Assembly (NCBI GenBank): GCA_947522735.1
Contig: CANNTZ010000033.1
Coordinates: 1 to 25,776, forward strand
Length of the DNA stretch: 25,776 bases
Origin: an uncultured Oscillospiraceae bacterium
GTDB taxonomy: Bacteria; Bacillota; Clostridia; Oscillospirales; Ruminococcaceae
Reading direction: 5' to 3'
Positions 6,635 to 13,881 of the stretch are shown here, piece by piece. The notes under the pieces are model-generated. The model saw only the letters and a list, made by a program, of their open reading frames with translations. It searched no databases and was not told where the DNA came from. Position 1 is the stretch's first letter, and the number at the start of each line of letters is the position of its first letter. A program made the translations under genes and the position numbers.

Positions 6635-9600
6635 GCTTTACACATCTTCATCTTCACACGGAATACAGTCTGCTTGACGGCGCGTGCCGCATCAAAAACA
6701 TGTTCGAGCACGTCAGGGAGATAGGACAGGACTGCGCGGCGATAACAGACCACGGGGTCATGTTTGGCGTGGTCGATTTTTATAAACAGGCGAAAAAGGC
6801 AGGCGTCAAGCCGATAATCGGCTGCGAGGTATACGTCGCGACGCGCACGCGCTTCGACAAGGTTCACCGCGTGGACGGCAACTGGCACCTCGTGCTGCTC
6901 TGCGAGAACAACGAGGGGTATCAGAATCTCATCAAGCTCGTCTCCCGCGGCTTCACCGAGGGCTTTTACTCAAAGCCAAGGGTGGATAAGGAGCTGCTGC
7001 GGCAATACAGCGGGGGTCTTATCGCCATGTCGGCCTGCCTTTCCGGCGAGGTCGCGCGCAAGCTGCTCGATTCCGACTACGACGGCGCGAGGGCGGCGGC
7101 TCTGGAATATCGCGATATCTTTGGCAAGGACAACTTCTTTCTTGAGATACAGAACCACGGCATAGAGGAGCAGCAGCGCATATTGCCGCTGATAGCGCGG
7201 ATATCCCGCGAGACGGGCATACCGCTCGTTGCGACCAACGACTGTCATTACACCCAAAAGGAGGACAGCCGCGCGCAGAACGTCCTCGTCTGCATCCAGA
7301 CCAACCGCACCGTCGAGGACGGCAGCGATATGGAGTTCGCCACCGACGAGTTCTACATCAAAAGCGAGGACGAGATGCGGAGGGCGCTTCCCGCCTATCC
7401 CGAGGCGATTGATATCACCGGCAGGATTGCAGAACGCTGCAATGTCGAGTTTGAGTTCGGCGTGATAAAGCTCCCATATTTTCGCGCCGAGGACGCGCTT
7501 GAGGGCGAGAGCAACCGCGACTACTTCGAGCGGCTGTGTTACGAGGGGCTGCGCCGCCGCTACGGCGACGATCCGGGCGAGGCCATAGAAAAGCGGCTGC
7601 GATACGAGCTGGACGTCATCGCGAGGATGGGCTACGTGGATTACTACCTTATCGTCTACGACTTCATCAACTACGCGCGCAGGCATGGAATACCCGTTGG
7701 GCCGGGACGCGGCTCCGGCGCAGGCAGCATCGCCGCCTACTGCATCGGCATCACCGGCATCGACCCGATGAAATACAACCTTCTGTTTGAGCGCTTTCTC
7801 AATCCGGAGCGCGTGAGCATGCCTGACTTCGATATAGATTTCTGCTACGAGCGCCGGCAGGAGGTCATCGAATACGTCAACCGGCGCTACGGCTCCGACC
7901 ACGTGGCTCAGATTGTCACCTTCGGAACGCTTGCGGCGCGGGCGGCGATACGCGACGTGGGCCGCGCAATGGCGATACCGTATCAAACGGTGGACCGAGT
8001 GGCAAAGCTGGTGCCGATGGAGCTGAAAATGACGCTCGAAAAGGCGCTGAAGGTCTCGCCAGATCTCAAGGCAGCCTGCGAGAGCGACCCTAAGATCAAC
8101 GAGCTGATTGAAATGTCGCGCAAGCTCGAGGGTATGCCGCGGCATTCCTCCACGCATGCGGCGGGAGTAGTGATCTCGCGCGAGCCGGTTGACAGCTACG
8201 TCCCGGTGCTCAAAAACGACGAGGCGATAGTCACTCAATTCCCGATGACCACCATCGAGGAGCTGGGACTGCTCAAGATGGACTTTCTTGGGCTGCGCAC
8301 GCTGACGGTAATCAGCGACGCCGAGAGGATGATACGCCGCAAGCAGCCGAATTTTTCGATGGACAACATCCCGATGGATGATCGCGGCGTTTTCGATATG
8401 CTATCGCAGGGGCTGGGACAGGGCGTGTTCCAGTTTGAATCCACCGGCATGAGAGGCGTGCTCTCCGGACTGAAGCCGGATTCGCTGGAGGATCTCATCG
8501 CCGTCATCTCGCTCTATCGCCCCGGGCCGATGGCCTCCATCGACACCTACATAGCCAACCGCCACGACCCCAGCCGCATCGTCTACAAGCACCCGCTGCT
8601 CGAACCGATACTCAAGGTCACCTACGGCTGCATGGTCTATCAGGAGCAGGTCATGCAGGTTTGTCAGGCGCTGGCGGGCTATTCCTACGGCCGCGCAGAC
8701 CTCGTGCGCCGCGCAATGGCGAAGAAAAAGCACGATATCATGCAAAAGGAGCGCGAGGTGTTCATCCATGGCGCCACCGATGAAAACGGCGAAATTACCG
8801 TCCCCGGCGCCATGCGCAACGGCGTGCCGGAGCGGGTCGCGAACGAGATATTTGATGAGATGAGCGCCTTTGCCGATTACGCCTTCAACAAATCCCACGC
8901 CGCGGCCTACGCTGTCGTGGCCTATCAGACCGCCTATCTCAAGGCGCACCACTTCCGGGAATATATGGCAGCGCTGCTGACGAGCGTGCTGGACAGCAGC
9001 GCAAAGACTGCGGAATATATATCCGAGTGCAGAAAAAACGGCGTCGAGGTGCTTCCACCGGACGTCAACCGCAGCTACTCCGGCTTTACAGCCGAGGGGG
9101 ACGGCATTCGCTTCGGGCTGCTCGCCGTGCGCAATCTCGGCCGCGGCTTTATCACAAGCCTGCTTGAGGAGCGCAAAAAAGGCGAGTTTGCAAGTCTGCC
9201 GGAGCTGTGCGAGCGGCTCTACGGCAAGGAGCTGAACCGGCGCACCGTCGAGGCTCTGATAAAGAGCGGCGCGCTGGACGGGCTTGGAGCAAACCGCGCG
9301 CAGATGCTCTACGGCTGGGAGGGGTTGAGCGAGGCGATAGATTCCGAGCGCCGCGGCAACGCGGAGGGGCAGACCAACCTGTTCGGATTTTCCGACGGCG
9401 GCGGCAGCGTGCGCGGCTACAGGTTCCCTCCAAAGGAGGAGTTTCCGCTCGAAGAGCTGCTGCGGATGGAAAAGGAGATGACGGGGCTTTACATCTCAGG
9501 GCACCCGTTAGAGCGCTATGCCGACTTCGCGAGGGCAATAGGCGCCGCGGATATTGCGGAATATCTGCCGGACAACGGCTACGACGAGGACGCGGGCGCC

Positions 9601-10269
9601 GCACAGATAAAGGAGCATCCCGGCGGCGAGAACGTGCGCTTTGTTGCAATAATACAGGCAAAAAGCACCAAAACCACCAAAAACGGCGACATGATGGCGT
9701 TCGCCACCCTCGAGGATATGACCGGAGAGATCGAAGCGCTGCTGTTTCCGCGGGTCTATGAGGAGAGCCGGGCGGCGTTCATCGCGGGCAACGTCGTCGT
9801 GGTATACGGCAGAATATCCTCGCGCGAGGATGAGGCACCCAAGCTCATCTGCGACAGGCTGCGCCTTGCCGACGACTTCATAAATTCGCCCGGGGCGTTC
9901 ACACAGCTTCAAAACGAGGACATGCAGCGGAGATACACGCAGCGCCGTCAATATCCGGAGCCGCCGGAGGCCGGATATATCCCCAAGCCCTCCCGGCAGC
10001 AGGAGCCGCGGCAGGCTGACGCCTCCGCGCGGAAAAGCGGCAGACGTCCCGGGCTGTACATAAAAGTGCCGTCGCAAAAAAGCCGACTGTTCGGGCGGAT
10101 ATCGAGCCTGCTCGCGGTGTTCGAGGGCGACACGCAGGTCTACATATTCTTTGAGGACGTCGGCAAGCTTGTGCTGGCGCCGCAAAAGCTGTGGACAACG
10201 CCAAACGGCGCGCTGATGGCGGAGCTGAAGCGCCAGCTTGGAGAAAAAAACGTCGCGCTGGTGGAGTAA
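6631..10269 (+). CDS. dnaE: DNA polymerase III subunit alpha (DnaE type)
   Basis: A 1212-residue replicative polymerase, slightly longer than the usual 1,150-1,180. Order: PHP domain (1-210), Pol III palm with P-G-R-G-S-G-A-G-S at 358-366 and catalytic D401-I-D403, fingers and thumb, helix-hairpin-helix region around 840-900, OB fold from about 1000 (V-R-F-V-A-I-I-Q), and a C-terminal domain after a proline-rich linker. All nine residues that bind metal in active PHP domains can be matched: H7, H9, D16, H41, E66, H86, C136, D204, H206. There is no separate DnaQ-type exonuclease insertion, so this is DnaE, not PolC. GGAG lies 9 nt before the ATG, which overlaps the GNAT stop. Being cotranscribed behind a secreted protease is unusual. 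Confidence 0.97.
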   Translation: MSFTHLHLHTEYSLLDGACRIKNMFEHVREIGQDCAAITDHGVMFGVVDFYKQAKKAGVKPIIGCEVYVATRTRFDKVHRVDGNWHLVLLCENNEGYQNLIKLVSRGFTEGFYSKPRVDKELLRQYSGGLIAMSACLSGEVARKLLDSDYDGARAAALEYRDIFGKDNFFLEIQNHGIEEQQRILPLIARISRETGIPLVATNDCHYTQKEDSRAQNVLVCIQTNRTVEDGSDMEFATDEFYIKSEDEMRRALPAYPEAIDITGRIAERCNVEFEFGVIKLPYFRAEDALEGESNRDYFERLCYEGLRRRYGDDPGEAIEKRLRYELDVIARMGYVDYYLIVYDFINYARRHGIPVGPGRGSGAGSIAAYCIGITGIDPMKYNLLFERFLNPERVSMPDFDIDFCYERRQEVIEYVNRRYGSDHVAQIVTFGTLAARAAIRDVGRAMAIPYQTVDRVAKLVPMELKMTLEKALKVSPDLKAACESDPKINELIEMSRKLEGMPRHSSTHAAGVVISREPVDSYVPVLKNDEAIVTQFPMTTIEELGLLKMDFLGLRTLTVISDAERMIRRKQPNFSMDNIPMDDRGVFDMLSQGLGQGVFQFESTGMRGVLSGLKPDSLEDLIAVISLYRPGPMASIDTYIANRHDPSRIVYKHPLLEPILKVTYGCMVYQEQVMQVCQALAGYSYGRADLVRRAMAKKKHDIMQKEREVFIHGATDENGEITVPGAMRNGVPERVANEIFDEMSAFADYAFNKSHAAAYAVVAYQTAYLKAHHFREYMAALLTSVLDSSAKTAEYISECRKNGVEVLPPDVNRSYSGFTAEGDGIRFGLLAVRNLGRGFITSLLEERKKGEFASLPELCERLYGKELNRRTVEALIKSGALDGLGANRAQMLYGWEGLSEAIDSERRGNAEGQTNLFGFSDGGGSVRGYRFPPKEEFPLEELLRMEKEMTGLYISGHPLERYADFARAIGAADIAEYLPDNGYDEDAGAAQIKEHPGGENVRFVAIIQAKSTKTTKNGDMMAFATLEDMTGEIEALLFPRVYEESRAAFIAGNVVVVYGRISSREDEAPKLICDRLRLADDFINSPGAFTQLQNEDMQRRYTQRRQYPEPPEAGYIPKPSRQQEPRQADASARKSGRRPGLYIKVPSQKSRLFGRISSLLAVFEGDTQVYIFFEDVGKLVLAPQKLWTTPNGALMAELKRQLGEKNVALVE

Positions 10270-10317
10270 AAACTGACCTGATGAGACAAAAATCCATAAA
10301 ATGAGACGGTAATGACG

Positions 10318-10346
10318 TTGCGCCGCAAGGAGAAAAATACTATAAT
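10318..10346 (+). promoter_or_regulatory. Promoter of pfkA
   Basis: TTGCGC (10318-10323), a 17-nt spacer and TATAAT (10341-10346) lie in the 154-nt gap between dnaE and pfkA. A second TATAAT at 10356-10361 has no good -35. The leader contains a small hairpin, TGCGG-AAAG-CCGCA (10393-10406), just before the pfkA ribosome binding site. No dnaE terminator is obvious, so readthrough into pfkA is possible. Confidence 0.6.
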
Positions 10347-10423
10347 GTAGATTGATATAATGGATATCTAAGCGGCGGACGGCGTTTTTTGCTGCGGAAA
10401 GCCGCACAGTTGGAGGAATAGAA

Positions 10424-11431
10424 ATGGATAATCAGGTAAAAGCTATCGGCGTGCTCACCAGCGGAGGAGACGCTCCCGGCATGAACGCCGCGGTGCGCGC
10501 CGTCACGAGAGCCGCGCTCTATAAGGGTATAAGGGTGTTTGGCATAAGAAAGGGCTACAGGGGCCTCATCGACCGCGACGCCATCGAGCTCAACGAGCGC
10601 AGCGTATCGGATATCATCCATCGCGGCGGCACATTTCTCTATACCGACCGCTGTCTCGAATTCAAGGAGGAGGCGGGGATACAAAAGGGTATGGCTTTCT
10701 GCAAGGAGCTTGGCATAGGGGGGCTGGTCGTGATAGGCGGCGACGGTTCTTTCCGCGGCGCGCGCGATCTCTCTGTCAGAGGCATCCCCTGCGTCGGCAT
10801 TCCCGGCACCATCGATAACGATATCAGCTCCACCGAGTACACTCTCGGCTTTGATACCGCGATGAACACCGTTGTTGAGATGGTGGATCGCATCCGCGAC
10901 ACCTGTCAGTCCCACGACCGCTGCTCCGTCGTCGTTGTGATGGGCAACGGCGCGGGAGATATCGCACTCTGCACCGGCATTGCCTGCGGCGCGACCGCGG
11001 TGCTTATCCCCGAAAAGCCCTACGACATCCAGAAAGACGTTATCGACAGGATAAACGAGGTCAGAAGGGCCGGAAAGCACCACTTCATCATCATGGTTGC
11101 CGAGGGCATTGTCGAGAAGAAGGGCCGCGAGGAGAAAATCTACCGCTTTGCACAGGATCTTTCGCACGAGATCGAGGCAAAGACCGGGGTCGTCACCAGA
11201 ACTACCGTCCTCGGACACGTTCAGCGCGGAGGCTCCCCGACGCTGCGCGACCGTGTGGTCGCGAGCCAGATGGGTTATCACGCCGTCGAGCTGCTCTCTC
11301 AGGGCATTGGCAACCGCGTCGTCGTCATGAAGGACGGCCGCGTAACCGATTTTGACATTCTCGAAGCACTCGGTATGCCGAAGACTTTTGACGAGAAGCT
11401 CTACGAGATTGCAAACACCATCTCTCTGTAA
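10424..11431 (+). CDS. pfkA: 6-phosphofructokinase (PfkA family)
   Basis: A 335-residue enzyme that phosphorylates fructose 6-phosphate to the 1,6-bisphosphate in glycolysis. Visible are the phosphate loop T-S-G-G-D-A-P-G-M-N (12-21), G-G-D-G-S at 105-109 (glycine rather than aspartate at the fourth position points to ATP, not pyrophosphate), P-G-T-I-D131-N-D with the catalytic aspartate, and T-V-L-G-H-V-Q-R-G-G for sugar phosphate binding. The usual V-E-V-M-G-R motif reads V-V-V-M-G-N175, replacing the arginine equivalent to E. coli R171. TTGGAGGAATAGAA precedes the ATG, a strong ribosome binding site. It has its own promoter and terminator, so it is probably monocistronic. Confidence 0.95.
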   Translation: MDNQVKAIGVLTSGGDAPGMNAAVRAVTRAALYKGIRVFGIRKGYRGLIDRDAIELNERSVSDIIHRGGTFLYTDRCLEFKEEAGIQKGMAFCKELGIGGLVVIGGDGSFRGARDLSVRGIPCVGIPGTIDNDISSTEYTLGFDTAMNTVVEMVDRIRDTCQSHDRCSVVVVMGNGAGDIALCTGIACGATAVLIPEKPYDIQKDVIDRINEVRRAGKHHFIIMVAEGIVEKKGREEKIYRFAQDLSHEIEAKTGVVTRTTVLGHVQRGGSPTLRDRVVASQMGYHAVELLSQGIGNRVVVMKDGRVTDFDILEALGMPKTFDEKLYEIANTISL

Positions 11432-11455
11432 AACGGCAATATATAACGACAATGA

Positions 11456-11493
11456 CCGCCCGGATCCTTTGAGTGATCCGGGCGGCCGTTTTT
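11456..11493 (+). terminator. Terminator of pfkA
   Basis: A perfect 11-bp stem, CCGCCCGGATC (11456-11466) with GATCCGGGCGG (11475-11485), has an 8-nt loop and is followed by CCGTTTTTG. It sits 24 nt after pfkA, between the two converging genes. Confidence 0.92.
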
Positions 11494-11511
11494 GTGGTGA
11501 TGCCAAAGTCG

Positions 11512-12318
11512 TTACGATATCGCATATGCGCCGGGCGAGTAGCTCCACGCGCCGTCTTTAAGCCTTGCGGCGCAGTCGTTGTAAAACAAGGCGCCAAGCC
11601 CGCTGCGCCATTTTTGAATGTTGAAGGTGAAGCTCTTGCCGTCCGGCGCCACCTTGGAGGTGGCCGCGCTGATGAGAATGCCGTCGTTAAAGATGAGCTT
11701 GTCGCGGTCGATATAGCCCTCGTCGCACAGCTCGCTGTAGCTCAGCGAGAGCCATTCGCAGCCAAGCTCGCAGCCGGTCATATATACGAGCGCCTCGCGC
11801 TGCGCGTCGGTGAGGTTGGCCGCGCCGCTCAGATCGACCGAGACAACGCTGATATCATTGTTCAGTCCCGGATCGTCCTTGATTATGTCGCATATCGCCT
11901 GAAAATACAGCCCGGCCACGCCGTTGGAGCGCCCGGCCACGGTCAGCTTTTCCGGAGCGTCGAGCGTGGTGGGATAAATCGCCAGCACATATCCGGAGAA
12001 AAGGATGTCGACGAGCATACCGGCCTCGAGCTCGTCGGCCTTGAGCGCGCCGCCGTCCTCGCCGAAGATCGGGAGCTCGGAGACGGAAACGGAGCAGAGC
12101 TCGCCGTTTTCGGAGGCAATCAGCGCAAAGCCGCCTTTCAACTGCATTATCTCGCCGTGAAGCACCTGTCCGTCGTCGCTATGCGCGCTTTCGGACTGAG
12201 GCGGCGACGGCGGCGCGTTGAGCCTCGGCTGTATCACATTGTCGCCGCAGCCGGCGAAAAGACAGGGCAGCAGCGCAAGCACGGCTGCAAGACAGAGAAC
12301 TTTAAAAAGCTTTTTCAT
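11512..12318 (-). CDS. Lipoprotein of unknown function
   Basis: A 268-residue protein with a lipoprotein signal: M-K-K-L-F-K, a hydrophobic core and lipobox F-A-G-C24. The mature protein begins with a low-complexity linker rich in proline and serine. A region around 60-130 resembles a small beta-barrel such as DUF3221 (alternating G-E-I...A-L-I-A-S...M-L-V-D-I-L-F-S-G), but this is a guess. The C-terminal half has several cysteines and no motif I know. An upstream in-frame ATG at 12372 is rejected because GGGGAGG lies about 8 nt before the ATG at 12318 and the signal peptide starts there. The preceding minus-strand gene has its own terminator, so this gene is probably transcribed alone. Confidence 0.8.
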   Translation of the reverse strand: MKKLFKVLCLAAVLALLPCLFAGCGDNVIQPRLNAPPSPPQSESAHSDDGQVLHGEIMQLKGGFALIASENGELCSVSVSELPIFGEDGGALKADELEAGMLVDILFSGYVLAIYPTTLDAPEKLTVAGRSNGVAGLYFQAICDIIKDDPGLNNDISVVSVDLSGAANLTDAQREALVYMTGCELGCEWLSLSYSELCDEGYIDRDKLIFNDGILISAATSKVAPDGKSFTFNIQKWRSGLGALFYNDCAARLKDGAWSYSPGAYAIS

Positions 12319-12377
12319 GAACCGTATCCTCCCCGTTGAATTTTTATCCGTTTGTAATATAAGTGCGCGCAAGGGGG

Positions 12378-12416
12378 AAAAATACTGCGGTCAAGGCTGC
12401 AAGAAGCCTTGGCCGC
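12378..12416 (-). terminator. Terminator of the alarmone synthetase gene
   Basis: On the minus strand, GCGGCCAAGGCT (12405-12416) pairs with AGCCTTGACCGC (12387-12398) with one mismatch and a 6-nt loop. It is followed by AGTATTTTTCC, the T-run at 12379-12383. It lies 36 nt after the synthetase stop. Confidence 0.8.
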
Positions 12417-12451
12417 GAAATTTTATCGAAAAGGAACGGCGAAGCAGACTC

Positions 12452-13117
12452 CTACTGGCGGCGCTCCGGCTCGTCGGACTCAGCCTCCTTTATGCGGCGA
12501 TACATGTCCTGCATCTGCCGGTCAATCTCAGCTATCTTGTCGGCGCAGGCGAGCATCTCCTCGTTTATGCCCTGCGGAAGTGCCCACTTGTCCGCCTTGT
12601 ATCGAATGTCGTGCTCCAGACTTGCCCAGAAATCCATCGCGATGGTGCGTATCTGTATCTCGGCCATGACATATTCCGTCCGGTCGGAGAGGTAGACGGG
12701 GACGCGGATATCCAGATGCAGTGAACGGTAGCCGTTGTAGTTTGGCGTCTTGATGTAGTCCTGCCGCTTGATGATTTCGAGATCCGTCTGCCGCTCCAGC
12801 ATTTCGGCGACTCGGTAAACGTCCTCGATGTAGCTGCACACCACCCTGACGCCCGCGATGTCGTTGATGTGCCGCACCGCGGAGTCTATGGTGACGGGAA
12901 GCCCTTTTCGGCGCAGCTTTGCGGCAATGCTCTTCGGAGATTTCACCCTGCTCTCGATATGGTGTATGGGATTTCTCGCGTACAGCACGTTAAATTCGCT
13001 GTTCAAAACTTCAAATTTCAGCGTGAGCTGCCGGACCGCCGCCTCGTAGAGATTCCGCATGATGAGAAATTCGTGCGTGCTTCCAAAAAGCGCCGCGCTG
13101 TCTGTGCTTTTGTCCAT
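12452..13117 (-). CDS. Small alarmone synthetase, (p)ppGpp synthase (RelQ-like)
   Basis: A 221-residue stand-alone synthetase of the RelA/SpoT nucleotidyltransferase fold, lacking the hydrolase and TGS/ACT domains of long RSH enzymes. It transfers pyrophosphate from ATP to GTP or GDP. Motifs: R57-V-K-S-P-K-S-I-A-A-K for ATP binding, D86-I-A-G-V-R, Y-I-K-T-P-N-Y-N-G-Y-R-S-L-H (121-134) for the guanine nucleotide, and E153-I-Q-I-R-T followed by F-W-A-S-L-E-H. The C-terminal helix is like that used by RelQ to form tetramers. GGAAG lies close upstream of the ATG. It is 40 nt downstream of the TetR gene in the same direction and ends at its own terminator. Cotranscription with TetR is possible. 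Confidence 0.9.
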   Translation of the reverse strand: MDKSTDSAALFGSTHEFLIMRNLYEAAVRQLTLKFEVLNSEFNVLYARNPIHHIESRVKSPKSIAAKLRRKGLPVTIDSAVRHINDIAGVRVVCSYIEDVYRVAEMLERQTDLEIIKRQDYIKTPNYNGYRSLHLDIRVPVYLSDRTEYVMAEIQIRTIAMDFWASLEHDIRYKADKWALPQGINEEMLACADKIAEIDRQMQDMYRRIKEAESDEPERRQ

Positions 13118-13157
13118 TCCGCTTCCACCGTCCGTTCTGTCAATGTAGATTATGGGG

Positions 13158-13715
13158 CTATCTGAAGGTTGACAGGCTGCTTTTTACGATACGATTAACG
13201 AAGCGGACGACGGTGTCCTTGCCGTATTTGTCGTGTCCCTCCACCACAACGTGCATCAGCCCGTTGGAGAGGTGCGTATACAGCAGCTCAAGCTCCTCCT
13301 CTGTCGCCCTATGCAGCTCGTTGCGCCAGTAGGCGATACTCTTCTCTCTTGCAAGGTATATCATCCGTTGGATGACTGAGGAGGAGGAGTTGCCGAATAT
13401 CAGAACGCGGCAGGCATTCTCATTTTTATCAACCATATCGTATATCGCTTCGATAAGCGCGGTCACGTCGAAGGAGCTGACCAGCTTGAGGGATTGCTCA
13501 AAGGCCTCAATCAGCTCGTTTTCTATGCTCTCCAGCAGCGCAAAGCAGTCGCTGTAGTGAGCATAGAAGGTGGCGCGATTGATTTCCGCCAGCTCACAGA
13601 TCTCCTTGACGGTGATCCTGTTGACCGGCTTCTCTCTCATCAGCGTCAGCAGCGCTTCTTTCAGGACCTTCTGTGTGTATCTTTTTCGTGCGTCCAGCTT
13701 CTTCAATCTTGTCAT
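13158..13715 (-). CDS. TetR/AcrR-family transcriptional regulator
   Basis: A 185-residue regulator. The N-terminal helix-turn-helix spans about 33-54 (I-T-V-K-E-I-C-E-L-A-E-I-N-R-A-T-F-Y-A-H-Y), a strong TetR signature. The C-terminal part is helical and would bind a ligand; its end resembles the TetR_C domain common in Clostridia. The ATG at 13715 has GGAG immediately against it. A TTG at 13706 has that GGAG 9 nt upstream and would give the typical M-K-K-L-D start, so it may be the true one. The gene is divergent from the epimerase gene, with overlapping promoters (13800-13849), so it probably controls both. It lies 40 nt upstream of the alarmone synthetase gene. Confidence 0.92.
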   Translation of the reverse strand: MTRLKKLDARKRYTQKVLKEALLTLMREKPVNRITVKEICELAEINRATFYAHYSDCFALLESIENELIEAFEQSLKLVSSFDVTALIEAIYDMVDKNENACRVLIFGNSSSSVIQRMIYLAREKSIAYWRNELHRATEEELELLYTHLSNGLMHVVVEGHDKYGKDTVVRFVNRIVKSSLSTFR

Positions 13716-13799
13716 CTCCGTCTCACAAAAAGTTCAAAAAGATAATCGGCGGTTTAATCGATTATGTCGTTTATCTTCCAGAACACGCCGCATTGATGG

Positions 13800-13849
13800 T
13801 TGCAACCGTATCCCACTCATAGTATACTATACTTGTGAAAAATAATCAA
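13800..13849. promoter_or_regulatory. Overlapping divergent promoters of TetR and epimerase genes
   Basis: Plus strand: TTGCAA (13800-13805), 17 nt, TATACT (13823-13828). Minus strand: TTGATT (complement of 13844-13849), 17 nt, TATACT (complement of 13821-13826). The two -10 boxes overlap by four bases, so two polymerases cannot bind at once. Predicted starts are near 13835 (plus) and 13814 (minus). Confidence 0.7.
13819..13830. promoter_or_regulatory. 12-bp palindrome, probable TetR operator
   Basis: ATAGTATACTAT is a perfect palindrome containing both -10 boxes of the divergent promoters. A TetR dimer bound here would shut off both genes. Flanking palindromes GGTTGCAACC (13798-13807) and CAACA-GT-TGTTG (13847-13858) are alternative sites. 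Confidence 0.55.
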
Positions 13850-13881
13850 CAGTTGTTGGCAAATATTAGAGGTGATACTTC

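Noticed and set aside
6970..8238. Minus-strand open frame of 422 codons opposite dnaE
   Set aside because: It lies wholly antisense to the PHP and catalytic parts of dnaE, has low-complexity His/Arg/Val-rich sequence and no recognisable domain. GC-rich codon bias explains the open frame.
10278..10310. CTGATGA motif and repeated ATGAGAC after dnaE, reminiscent of a hammerhead ribozyme core or riboswitch
   Set aside because: No GAAA core strand or three-stem arrangement could be drawn, and the ATGAGAC repeat is too short to mean much.
9508..10407. Minus-strand open frame of 299 codons opposite the dnaE 3' end
   Set aside because: Antisense shadow of the OB fold and C-terminal region of dnaE, with no domain or start signal.
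10340..11548. Minus-strand open frame of 402 codons opposite pfkA
   Set aside because: It spans the pfkA promoter, gene and terminator in antisense, with no ribosome binding site or known motif. pfkA on the other strand is certain.
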